From Actinoplanes sp. NBRC 103695 (lineage in GTDB: Bacteria > Actinomycetota > Actinomycetes > Mycobacteriales > Micromonosporaceae), in assembly GCF_030269485.1 (NCBI RefSeq), contig NZ_BSTL01000006.1, forward strand, positions 248,001-312,000: DNA of 64,000 bases, in the 5' to 3' direction. How positions within the stretch are numbered: position 1 is the stretch's first letter; every line of letters begins with the position of its first letter. Positions 49,624-57,602 of this stretch are shown here, one piece after another. A program made the translations under genes and the position numbers. The notes under the pieces are model-generated. The model worked only from the letters and a program-made list of their open reading frames with translations, ran no database searches and had not been told where the DNA came from.

Positions 49624-51075
49624 GTGCGTCACACCCGACTCACCGCAGCGGCCACGGCAGTCATCGCCTCGGCAGCCTTCGCCCTGGCCGGGCCGGCGGC
49701 GCCGGCACTGGCACAGCCGGCAGCGCCGGCGCCGGCCGACGCCTCCGGGAACATCCTGAACCAGCTGGAACGCCTCGGCGCGACCGGCCTGGCGGCGCAG
49801 GGTGCGGACGGGCGCGGCGTCGGCATCGCGCTGATCGACACCGGCGTGGTCAGCGTCCCCGGCCTGCCCGCGGCGCAGGTCGTCAACGGCCCCGACCTGT
49901 CGGTGGAGTCGCAGTCGCCGGCGCTGCGCTACCTGGACACCAACGGGCACGGCACGGCGATGGCGAGCATCATCATCGGCGACGACCCGGCCACCGGGTA
50001 CCGCGGCGTCGCCCCGAAGGCCAAGCTGACCTCGATCAAGGTGGGCGCGGCCGACGGTTCGGTGGACGTCACCCAGGTCATCGCCGCGATCGACTGGACG
50101 GTCGAGCACCGGCTGGACGACCCGGCCAACCCGATCCGGGTGATCAACCTGGCGTACGGGACGGACGGCGTCCAGGACTACGCGAAGGACCCGCTGGACT
50201 TCGCGGTCGAGAACGCCTGGCGCAACGGCATCGCGGTCGTGGTCGCCGCCGGGAACACCGGTTCCGGCCTGACGCTGGCCAAGCCGGCCGACGACCCGTT
50301 CATGATCGCGGTCGGCTCGATGAACAACAACACGATGTCGTCGTTCAGCAGCTCGGCCGGCGTGCGCAACATCGACCTCGTGGTGAACGCCGAGAAGGTG
50401 CTCAGCTTCCGCAACGAGGGCTCCTTCCTGGACCTGGGCTACCCGGGCGCGCGGATCGGCTCGACGTTGTTCCGGGGCAGCGGCACCTCGCAGGCCAGCG
50501 CCCTGGTCTCCGGCGCCGTGGCGCTGCTCCTGCAGAAGCGCCCCCTGCTCACCAACGACCAGGTCAAGAAGCTGCTGATGCGTACGGGCGGCCGGGTGGC
50601 CGGCGCCGGGATGGCGTCGTCGGTGAACCTGCCCGCCGCGATGACCAGCCCGGCGGCGCTGCCCTTCCCGCAGCCGTGGGTGCGGTCCACCGGCCGCGGG
50701 TCGTTCCAGCAGTCCCGCGGCACCACCTCGATGGTCGACTCCGGCGCGGTGCTCTCCGGCGAGCGCGACATCTTCGGCCCGCTGAGCTCGACCCTCTGGG
50801 CCTTGGCCAGCTACACCAGGTTGTCCTGGTCCGGCGGGAAGTGGATGGGCCGCACCATGGCCGGCCCCGGCTGGACCGGCACGTCCTGGGCGAGCCGCAC
50901 CTGGGCGCCGGCGACCTGGCCGGGCACCAGCTGGTCGGGCAAGCCGTGGCCCAGCGACGACTGGAGCGGCCGCTACTGGTCGGGCCGCTACTGGGCCGGC
51001 GGCGAGTGGTCGGGCCGCTACTGGGCCGGCCGCTACTGGGCGGCCAGCAGCTGGTCCACGAAGTTCTGGGGCTGA
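49624..51075 (+). CDS. Secreted subtilisin-family (S8) protease with period-5 tryptophan tail
   Basis: A 483-residue protein from a GTG after a GGAAGGAG site. The Sec signal spans residues 1-30. The catalytic triad is D72 (ALIDTG), H109 (NGHGTAMAS) and S289 (GTSQASALVSG), with the oxyanion N211 (AAGNTG). The peptidase domain ends near residue 350. From W402 to W482 tryptophan recurs every five residues, 16 of 17 positions, with Ser/Gly/Arg/Tyr between (WSGRYWSGRYW). The tail is likely a surface-binding or self-associating region. It is divergent from the GGDEF fusion gene. Confidence 0.9.
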   Translation: MRHTRLTAAATAVIASAAFALAGPAAPALAQPAAPAPADASGNILNQLERLGATGLAAQGADGRGVGIALIDTGVVSVPGLPAAQVVNGPDLSVESQSPALRYLDTNGHGTAMASIIIGDDPATGYRGVAPKAKLTSIKVGAADGSVDVTQVIAAIDWTVEHRLDDPANPIRVINLAYGTDGVQDYAKDPLDFAVENAWRNGIAVVVAAGNTGSGLTLAKPADDPFMIAVGSMNNNTMSSFSSSAGVRNIDLVVNAEKVLSFRNEGSFLDLGYPGARIGSTLFRGSGTSQASALVSGAVALLLQKRPLLTNDQVKKLLMRTGGRVAGAGMASSVNLPAAMTSPAALPFPQPWVRSTGRGSFQQSRGTTSMVDSGAVLSGERDIFGPLSSTLWALASYTRLSWSGGKWMGRTMAGPGWTGTSWASRTWAPATWPGTSWSGKPWPSDDWSGRYWSGRYWAGGEWSGRYWAGRYWAASSWSTKFWG

Positions 51076-51114
51076 CACGCTCTCGGGGCCGGCGCTTTCC
51101 GGGGCCGGCCCCGG

Positions 51115-51720
51115 TCAGCCGCGCAGCAGGTCCTCGAAGGACGTCGTGAGCAGGAACGGGTCGGTGACCACGGCCGGCTCGCGGCGGTCCATCTCGGTGG
51201 CCAGCTCGCGGGCCGCGCGGTCGATCCGGGAGCGCAGCGGCGCCTCGTCGCTGCCCCAGTCCTCGGTCGCCGCGAAGACCGACGTGCGGGTCGTGGCCGC
51301 GCGCAGGTGGGCGAAGAGCGGCCGCAGGGCGTGCTCCAGCGCCAGCGAGTGCCGCGCGGTCCCGCCGGTCGCGGCGAGCAGGACCGGCTTGTCGTTCAGC
51401 ACGTCCCGCTCGATCAGGTCGGCGAAGGACTTGAACAGCCCGCTGTAGGACGCCTGGAAGATCGGCGTCACCACGATCAGGCCGTCGGCGGCGGCCACCG
51501 CGTCCAGCACGTCCTTCAGCTTCGCGGGCGGAAACCCGGTCAGCAGGTGGTCGGTGATCTCGTGGGCCACGTCGCGCAGCTCGACGGTCCGGCTCTCCAC
51601 GCGTACGCCGAGCGCCTCCGCCGCGCCGGCGGTGGCCGCGGTCAGCCGGTCGGCGAGCAGCCGGGTGGAGGACGGCTTGCTCAGGCCGGCCGTGATCACC
51701 ACGAGGGTGCGCTGTTTCAT
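51115..51720 (-). CDS. NADPH-dependent FMN reductase (CE1759 type)
   Basis: This 201-residue flavodoxin-fold reductase has an N-terminal LVVITAGLSKPSSTRLLADRL segment (recognised by GLSKPSST) and LIVVTPIFQASYSGLFKSF for flavin phosphate binding. It most likely supplies reduced FMN to the luciferase-like monooxygenase encoded just upstream, whose stop it overlaps (ATGA). The two-gene arrangement is a known actinobacterial pairing (CE1758/CE1759). The natural substrate of the pair is unknown. Confidence 0.88.
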   Translation of the reverse strand: MKQRTLVVITAGLSKPSSTRLLADRLTAATAGAAEALGVRVESRTVELRDVAHEITDHLLTGFPPAKLKDVLDAVAAADGLIVVTPIFQASYSGLFKSFADLIERDVLNDKPVLLAATGGTARHSLALEHALRPLFAHLRAATTRTSVFAATEDWGSDEAPLRSRIDRAARELATEMDRREPAVVTDPFLLTTSFEDLLRG

Positions 51721-52811
51721 GCGGACACGGACTCCTTCTCGAGCTTGGCGGCCAGCATCGACGCGTGGGTGGGCGCGTCCGGCACGTGGGCCGGCTTGAG
51801 CGCGGCGAACTCCTTGCGCAGCACCGGCACGACCTCCTCGCCGAGCAGGTCCAGCTGCTCGAGCACGGTCTTCAGGGGCAGGCCGGCATGGTCGACCAGG
51901 AACAGCTGCCGCTGGTAGTCGCCGACGTACTCGCGGAAGCCGAGCGTACGGTCGATGACCTGCTGGGGGCTGCCCACCGTGAGCGGCGTCTCCCGGCTGA
52001 AGTCCTCCAGCGCCGGGCCGTTGCCGTAGACCGGGGCGTTGTCGAAGTACGGCCGGAACTCGTTCACCGCGTCCTGGCTGTTGCGCCGCATGAACACCTG
52101 CCCGCCGAGCCCGACGACGGCCTGGTCGGGATCGCCGTGGCCGTAGTGCGCGAACCGCTCGCGGTAGAGGCTCACCATCCGCTGGGTGTGCGAGGCCGGC
52201 CAGAAGATGTGGTTCGCGAAGAAGCCGTCGCCGTAGTAGGCGGCCTGCTCGGCGATCTCCGGTGAGCGGATCGAGCCGTGCCAGACGAACGGCGGGATGT
52301 CGTCCAGCGGGCGCGGGGTGGAGGTGAACGACTGCAGCGGCGTCCGGAACTTGCCGGACCAGTCGACCGTCTTCTCACGCCACAGCCGGTGCAGCAGCGC
52401 GTAGTTCTCGACGGCCAGGGGGATGCCGGCCCGGATGTCCTTGCCGAACCAGGGGTAGACCGGGCCGGTGTTGCCGCGGCCCATCATCAGGTCGACGCGC
52501 CCGCCGGACAGGTGCTGCAGCATCGCGTAGTCCTCGGCGATCTTCACCGGGTCGTTGGTGGTGATCAGCGTGGTGGCCGTACTCAGCAGAAGTCTTTCGG
52601 TCCTGGCCGCGATCCAGCCGAGCATGGTGGTGGGCGAGGACGGGACGAACGGCTCGTTGTGGTGCTCGCCGGTCGCGAAGACGTCGAGGCCGACCTCCTC
52701 GGCCTTGCGCGCGATGGTGACCATCGCCTGGATGCGCTCATGCTCCGTGGGCGTCCGGCCCGTGGTGGGGTCGGGCGTCACGTCGCCCACGGTGAAGATG
52801 CCGAACTGCAT
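51717..52811 (-). CDS. Luciferase-like (LLM) flavin-dependent monooxygenase (CE1758 type)
   Basis: A 364-residue TIM-barrel enzyme. Landmarks are MQFGIFTVGDVTPDP, DVFATGEHHNEPFVPSSP, RLLLSTATTLITTNDPVKI (recognised by TTNDPVKIAEDY), GGRVDLMMGRGN and PPFVWHGSIRSPEIAEQAA (recognised by HGSIRSPE). It uses reduced FMN and O2 from the partner reductase to oxidise a small molecule. A palindromic site related to the one before the extradiol dioxygenase lies in its promoter region, which suggests shared induction by electrophiles or quinones. Confidence 0.9.
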   Translation of the reverse strand: MQFGIFTVGDVTPDPTTGRTPTEHERIQAMVTIARKAEEVGLDVFATGEHHNEPFVPSSPTTMLGWIAARTERLLLSTATTLITTNDPVKIAEDYAMLQHLSGGRVDLMMGRGNTGPVYPWFGKDIRAGIPLAVENYALLHRLWREKTVDWSGKFRTPLQSFTSTPRPLDDIPPFVWHGSIRSPEIAEQAAYYGDGFFANHIFWPASHTQRMVSLYRERFAHYGHGDPDQAVVGLGGQVFMRRNSQDAVNEFRPYFDNAPVYGNGPALEDFSRETPLTVGSPQQVIDRTLGFREYVGDYQRQLFLVDHAGLPLKTVLEQLDLLGEEVVPVLRKEFAALKPAHVPDAPTHASMLAAKLEKESVSA

Positions 52812-52856
52812 GACGAGCTCCCTCGAGGTGCCAACTCAGACGTCGACGTAACGTCT

Positions 52857-52871
52857 TTGACACGTCAACTA
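52857..52871 (-). promoter_or_regulatory. Operator-like site TAGTTGACGTGTCAA before the LLM/FMN operon
   Basis: On the minus strand, TTGAC-GT-GTCAA is a perfect inverted repeat inside TAGTTGACGTGTCAA and contains a TTGACG -35-like hexamer. It matches 13 of 15 positions of the site at 29552-29566. MarR-type regulators of quinone or thiol stress bind motifs of this TAGTTGAC type; no such regulator is in the window. Confidence 0.5.
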
Positions 52872-52879
52872 TTTCATAG

Positions 52880-54697
52880 TCAGAGAGCGGCCGTGAGAGC
52901 CCCCAGGGCGCTCGCCTGGGTGCGCCAGTCGCGGGGGTTCGGGTCGCCGCCGGCCCAGCGGAGGCCGAGCCGGTTGAGGGAATCGCGGTCGGCGGACCAG
53001 ATGCGGTCGGCCTGCGTCACCGCGTACGAGCGGTAGGACGCCTGCCCGGTCGTCGTGGCCAGGTCCTGCAGGTAGCGCATGAAGACGCCCTTGAACTGCT
53101 TGCCGTTGTCGTCACAGCTCGGCTCGCACGCCTCGGTGAGGATCCCGTTCCGGGTCAGCACCGTGCCGGTGATCGCCGCGTCGGCCAGCCGCCGGGCCTC
53201 GGTGAGCAGCGCCGCGTTGCCGGTCGCCCGGTACAGCTCCACCGCCGCGCCGATCGCCAGCCCTTGGTTGTACGTCCACACGGTCTGCCCGTTGTTCGTA
53301 CAGGAGGTGGTCAGGCCGTCGTTGACCAGGCCCGCCGAGTTGATCATGCCGCTGCGGGCGAACCAGTTCCAGCCGGTCGTCGCGCGGTTCAGCCATGTCG
53401 TGTCGCCGGGCAGCCGGTTGTGCAGGGCCGCCGTGAGCCGCAGGTAGAGGCCGGTGGTCACCGCGTTCTTGTAGGTGTGCTCGCGGTCCCACCACACCCC
53501 GCCGCCACAGCGCGCGGTGTCGTAGTGGCTCTGCAGGTAGTTGCCGATGATCACGGCCTCGTCCAGGTACTTGCGGTTGCCGGTCAGGTCGTACGCCCGC
53601 ACCCAGGCGATCCCCCACCAGCCCGCGTCGTCGATCGCCCGGCTGATGAAATGCCCCTCGATCGCGTCCGACGACTTCACCCCCGCCGGGAAGACACCCT
53701 TGTTGACCTCGAACGTCTGATCCACGATCCAGCGGTAGTCGGTGCGGCCGGTCCGCTGCATCCAGTCCATCAGCGCGGTGACGCTCACCGCCGAGTTCCA
53801 CCAGCTGGACAGCCACCACGCGGTATTCGGCTGGTACGCCCACATCAGCGCGTCCGCCGCCGCGGCGGCCCGGTCCCGCTCCGGCCGCGCCCACGCCGTG
53901 CAGGCGCCGTTGCTGCCGGACACGGCCCGTCCGCACGCCCGCACCGCCGCGCCGTAGAGGAACGACTTCGGGTCACGCGTGGCGAACAGCGCGGTGCCCG
54001 TACCCGTCGAGCCCGCCGGAGTGCTCACCCGCCCGAGCGAGGACCCGCCCGGCCAGCTCGCGCCCTCGTCCCAGGACCGGTCCAGCCAGATCTCGTCGCC
54101 CTGCGCGCCGCCGCCGATCGTGCCCCAGGCCATCCCGCGGTCGTCGAGGTGCAGCACGATCGTCCGCCCCGACAGCGAGGCGGCCGGGACGGGCCGCCGG
54201 TCGCCGACCGGCCCGGTGTCCCGGTCGCAGGCCACGTCGCAGGCGCGCACCTTGACCCAGTCGGTGCACTGGATGCCGCCCGAGTCGCCGCACGCCCGCA
54301 CCAGGCCGCGGCGGTGGTTCGCCGGGTCGGCCAGGTTGTACATCAGCGTCCGGGTGCCGGTCCAGGAGCCCGGGATGCTCGCCTTGCTGAGCACGCCGTC
54401 CCACGTCGGTCCGCCGTCCCAGCTGCGGTCCAGCCAGACCGAGTCGCCGCCGGTCCCGTTGTCGATGCTGCCCCACGCCATCGCGTCGGCCTCGGACAGA
54501 TGCAGCGAGATCCGCCGCCCGTTCTGCACCTTGTCGGGCACCGGGAACGTCTCCTGCCGCGCCAGTGAGGGGTCACGCGTGTCGCAGTAGACCGAGCACA
54601 CGGCCGCCGCGGCGACAACGTTGTCAGCAGACGCGGGCGTCGAGGGCGTGGGTTGAAGGACGAGGGCCACGGCGACAGTCACGGCAGCGATTCCCAT
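52880..54697 (-). CDS. Secreted glycoside hydrolase family 76 enzyme with duplicated N-terminal module
   Basis: The predicted preprotein has 605 residues. It has a signal peptide (about 1-24) and two tandem modules of about 100-110 residues, each with the pattern ISLHL/IVLHL, MAWGSIDNG/MAWGTIGGG, WLDRSWDGG/WLDRSWDEG and LVRACGDS/AVRACGRA. A GH76 alpha-1,6-mannanase-like domain from about 275 follows, with the catalytic DD pair in SRAIDDAGWWGIAWVRAYD and CSCTNNGQ-type disulfide region. It likely cuts alpha-mannan from fungi or cell envelopes. The modules may bind carbohydrate; their family is not recognised. Confidence 0.87.
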   Translation of the reverse strand: MGIAAVTVAVALVLQPTPSTPASADNVVAAAAVCSVYCDTRDPSLARQETFPVPDKVQNGRRISLHLSEADAMAWGSIDNGTGGDSVWLDRSWDGGPTWDGVLSKASIPGSWTGTRTLMYNLADPANHRRGLVRACGDSGGIQCTDWVKVRACDVACDRDTGPVGDRRPVPAASLSGRTIVLHLDDRGMAWGTIGGGAQGDEIWLDRSWDEGASWPGGSSLGRVSTPAGSTGTGTALFATRDPKSFLYGAAVRACGRAVSGSNGACTAWARPERDRAAAAADALMWAYQPNTAWWLSSWWNSAVSVTALMDWMQRTGRTDYRWIVDQTFEVNKGVFPAGVKSSDAIEGHFISRAIDDAGWWGIAWVRAYDLTGNRKYLDEAVIIGNYLQSHYDTARCGGGVWWDREHTYKNAVTTGLYLRLTAALHNRLPGDTTWLNRATTGWNWFARSGMINSAGLVNDGLTTSCTNNGQTVWTYNQGLAIGAAVELYRATGNAALLTEARRLADAAITGTVLTRNGILTEACEPSCDDNGKQFKGVFMRYLQDLATTTGQASYRSYAVTQADRIWSADRDSLNRLGLRWAGGDPNPRDWRTQASALGALTAAL

Positions 54698-54717
54698 GCG
54701 CTACATAGTGACGCTCA

Positions 54718-55491
54718 TCAATGAGTTACAGCAAGGTCTCTTTTCCGGGCCAGGAGGGCGTAGGTGTTGGGGAGGCGGCCGCCGGAGGCCGCGGTGTCGA
54801 TGTCGTGCATCTTCCAGAACGGCTCGGGGTGCTCGCTCAGGTGGCGGACCTCCAAGCCGGCGTTCACCACGGCCGTCACCAGCTGGCCCAGGGTCCACTG
54901 GAACTCGACCGCGCCGTTCGCCGGGAAGCTGTCGTTGACGTAGCTGCGGGCGAAGTACGAGCGGTCCGGCCGGATCCGGGGCTGGTCCACGTCCCAGGTC
55001 CAGAGGGCGAACGCGGGATGGCCGTCGAAGATGAAGAACCAGCCGCCCGGGCGCAGCAGGCGGGCGATGTCGGCGGCCCACGCGTCGATGTCGGGCATCC
55101 AGATCAGGCCGCCCTTGCCGGTGTAGACCAGGTCGGCCGACGACGCGGCCAGCGGGGCGCCGGGCAGCGAGCCCACCACGTAGCGGCACGGCACCCCGAG
55201 CTCGTCGGCGCGGCGCTGCGTGGTGCGGGCGGCCACCGTGCTGAAGTCGACCCCGACGACCGACGCGGCACCGGCCCGGACCAGCGCGATGTCGTCGAGG
55301 CCCCAGCCGCTCTGCAGATGGATCACCTCGGGCGCGTCCGCCAGGATCGGCCGCAGCAGGTCCTGCTCGACGCCGAAGAGCGAGCTCCCGCTCCGGGCCA
55401 GGGCCAGATGGTCGTCGTACTCCTGGACATACTTCTCGGACGCCGTTTCCCACGCCCGCCGGTTCCCCCGCACCTCGTCCACACCGGGCAT
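54718..55491 (-). CDS. SAM-dependent methyltransferase
   Basis: The ORF encodes 257 residues of a class I methyltransferase. The SAM-binding segment is VIHLQSGWGLDDIALVRAG, followed by ASVVGVDFSTVA (acidic loop Asp), LVYTGKGGLIWMPD and LRPGGWFFIFDGHPAF. The motif I glycine pattern is looser than normal (LQSGWGLDD). The substrate is unknown. It lies 20 bp upstream of the GH76 gene in the same direction but need not be functionally related. Confidence 0.85.
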   Translation of the reverse strand: MPGVDEVRGNRRAWETASEKYVQEYDDHLALARSGSSLFGVEQDLLRPILADAPEVIHLQSGWGLDDIALVRAGAASVVGVDFSTVAARTTQRRADELGVPCRYVVGSLPGAPLAASSADLVYTGKGGLIWMPDIDAWAADIARLLRPGGWFFIFDGHPAFALWTWDVDQPRIRPDRSYFARSYVNDSFPANGAVEFQWTLGQLVTAVVNAGLEVRHLSEHPEPFWKMHDIDTAASGGRLPNTYALLARKRDLAVTH

Positions 55492-55538
55492 CGTGGCGGT
55501 ACCCGCGGCGACCGGTCAACCGGGTAACCTCATCCGCC

Positions 55539-56438
55539 GTGCCTCTCTGGAAGATCATCGAAGAGGCGGGGAACGACCTCGCTGAGCTGTGCCGTACCGC
55601 CGACGCCGAGGTGTACGAGCCGCGGCCGCCGGACGCGCGCACGCTGCGGCCGCAGCACGGTGAGACGCAACGCCGGTGGGTCGCCCGCGCCGGGGACGGC
55701 ACGCCCATCGGGTACGCCACGCTGACGCTGCCGTCCGGCAAGGTGCGGGTCGTGGTCCGGGCGGACTGGCGGCGCCGCGGTCTGGGGTCGGAGCTGCTGC
55801 AATGGGTACGCGCGACCGCTCTCGCCGACGGCCCGGCCACCGTGTACGGCTGGGCCGCCGAGCACTCCGCCGGCCACGGCTTCCTCGCCGCCCGCTTCGA
55901 CCAGCCCCGCGGCTCCGAGGAGTGGAGCCTGCTCGACCTGCGGGGACGCCAGCCGGGCCTGATCGACGACAGCCTGGCCGGCTGGTCGGGGCCGTGCCCG
56001 CACGCGCTGCGGGAGTCGTTCTCCCAGGCGCACCGGATGCTGGAGGTGGCGCCGCGCGGCAGCGCCTCGGTCACCGCGTCGCTCGGCGTGATCGAGGAGC
56101 GTGCGGCCTTCGCGGGTGAGCGGTGGCTGACCCTGTGCGCCCGGGACCACGCCGGGGTGATCACCGGCTTCACCCAGGTCACGCTGCCGTCGTCGGCGCC
56201 CGGCGTGGCGGAGCAGGAGTTCACCGGCGTCCTCCCGGCGGCGCGCGGACGCGGGCTGGGCCGGCGGCTGAAGACGTCGATGCTGGCCGTGCTGATCCGG
56301 GAGCACCCGGATGTCCGCTTCCTGGTCACCCAGAACGCCACCGGCAACGCCCCGATGCTGGCCATCAACCAGCGTCTCGGCTTCCGGCTCTACCAGCGTC
56401 AGGTCGCCTGGGAGTCCCGGCTGATCAACCCAGGCTGA
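55539..56438 (+). CDS. GNAT-family N-acetyltransferase, two-domain
   Basis: The protein has 299 residues with two GNAT folds. The first has VVVRADWRRRGLGSELLQWV and the second has GVLPAARGRGLGRRLKTSML with the acetyl-CoA pyrophosphate loops R-x-x-G-x-G/A. The family resembles mycothiol-synthase-like and other double-GNAT enzymes. The start is a GTG at 55539. Its 3' end overlaps the converging GNAT gene by 14 bp, and both genes read their TGA stops from two copies of CTGATCA. The substrate is unknown. Confidence 0.82.
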   Translation: MPLWKIIEEAGNDLAELCRTADAEVYEPRPPDARTLRPQHGETQRRWVARAGDGTPIGYATLTLPSGKVRVVVRADWRRRGLGSELLQWVRATALADGPATVYGWAAEHSAGHGFLAARFDQPRGSEEWSLLDLRGRQPGLIDDSLAGWSGPCPHALRESFSQAHRMLEVAPRGSASVTASLGVIEERAAFAGERWLTLCARDHAGVITGFTQVTLPSSAPGVAEQEFTGVLPAARGRGLGRRLKTSMLAVLIREHPDVRFLVTQNATGNAPMLAINQRLGFRLYQRQVAWESRLINPG

Positions 56439-56814
56439 TCAGCCCGGCCCGAGTGGGGCGGAACCCGCAGCGTTCCCGGTAGAACCGGTCCAGGTGCGGC
56501 TCGTAGTCGACGTGCAGCCAGTCGCAGCCGGCCGACCGAGCCTCGGCGGTGGCGGCCCGCACCAGGGCCGCGCCGATGCCGCGGTGCCGCGCGGCCGGGT
56601 CGACCGCGGTGTCCAGGATGAACGCGTGGTCGCCGCCGTCCCACGCCACCTGCACGAAGCCGACGAGGACGTCGTCGTCGAAGGCCCCCAGCCAGGTCAG
56701 GGCATGCTTCTCAAGCTGGGCGGCCCAGCCCTTCACGACGATGGGGACGCCGAACGCGCGAGCGTGCAGGGCGCTGAGGACGGCGTCGTCGACCGGGAAC
56801 CGGGAACGGATCAT
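56425..56814 (-). CDS. Small GNAT-family N-acetyltransferase
   Basis: The protein has 129 residues and one GNAT domain. The acetyl-CoA loop is ARHRGIGAALVRAATAEAR, with WDGGDHAFILDTAVDP before it and DYEPHLDRFYRERCGF after. The ATG overlaps the stop of the preceding acetyltransferase gene (ATGA), making it the fourth gene of the S9-M20 operon. It converges with and overlaps the two-domain GNAT gene. The acceptor is not known; an amine or amino acid product of the operon is a reasonable guess. Confidence 0.8.
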   Translation of the reverse strand: MIRSRFPVDDAVLSALHARAFGVPIVVKGWAAQLEKHALTWLGAFDDDVLVGFVQVAWDGGDHAFILDTAVDPAARHRGIGAALVRAATAEARSAGCDWLHVDYEPHLDRFYRERCGFRPTRAGLISLG

Positions 56815-57602
56815 CGCTCCAGGATGTAGAAGCCCGTCCGGTCGAAGCCAGCGAAATAGTAGCCGTCGCCCAGCAGGCCGGTGATCGCCTCGCGGACCGC
56901 GTGCCGCCACCGGTTGGCCGTCTCCGGCTGAGCCTCCCGCAGTGCCTCGATGTCCGCCGGGACGGCCACCAGGACACGCGGGCCGCCGCCGGGCTCGTAC
57001 GCGGGCCCGCCGTCCTCCGCACGCCCGAGCACCAGCTCCGCGCCGTCGACCAGAACCGGCCGGGGCGGAAACCGGCCCAGCTCCCAGCGGACCATCAGCC
57101 GGTCGCTCTCGTCCTCGCCGTTCCGCGCGTCCTGCATGGTGCCGTAGAAGTTGGTCAGGTACGCGGTCGGCATCGCGCCCAGCCGGGCCAGGTTGAAGTA
57201 CGCGTTGCGGGCCACCAGCGGGTCGTACGTCCAGGTGATCGCCGCGACGCCACGCTCCAGGCACCACTGTCGCTGGTGCAGCTTGAGCGCCCGGCCCACG
57301 CCGCGGCCCGCCACCTTGTCGGCGACACCGGTGACGTGGCTGTGCAGCGCGCCGGCCGCCGGCGCCTCGAAGAAGCCGACGCTGCACCCGACCATCTCGT
57401 CGTCGGCGTACGCCCCGGCCAGGTAGTTGCCGGTGTGCGCGAACGCCCGCATCGTCTCCAGCGGCAGCATCATCCCGGGCGTCGCCGGCTGCCAGATCGC
57501 CCGGGTGAGCGCGTCGGCGGCCAGCAGGTCGGTGATGCTCTCCAGCGCGCGGATGCGCACCCCGGCGGCGCGTGCGGCCGCTTCCGCCTCGGATTCCGTC
57601 AC
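56811..57602 (-). CDS. COG3375-type GNAT acyltransferase
   Basis: The product is a 263-residue protein from a GTG with GGAGG, overlapping the M20 gene stop (GTGA). It has the large GNAT type seen in N-succinylamino-acid pathways, with IWQPATPGMMLPLETM, GVADKVAGRGVGRALKLHQRQWC (recognised by AGRGVGRALK), ITWTYDPLVARNAYFNL and LGAMPTAYLTNFYG. In Geobacillus a GNAT of this sort N-succinylates D-amino acids before racemisation and deacylation. The racemase is missing here, but an M20 deacylase is directly upstream, which suggests N-acyl amino acid turnover. That role is inferred. Confidence 0.75.
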   Translation of the reverse strand: MTESEAEAAARAAGVRIRALESITDLLAADALTRAIWQPATPGMMLPLETMRAFAHTGNYLAGAYADDEMVGCSVGFFEAPAAGALHSHVTGVADKVAGRGVGRALKLHQRQWCLERGVAAITWTYDPLVARNAYFNLARLGAMPTAYLTNFYGTMQDARNGEDESDRLMVRWELGRFPPRPVLVDGAELVLGRAEDGGPAYEPGGGPRVLVAVPADIEALREAQPETANRWRHAVREAITGLLGDGYYFAGFDRTGFYILER

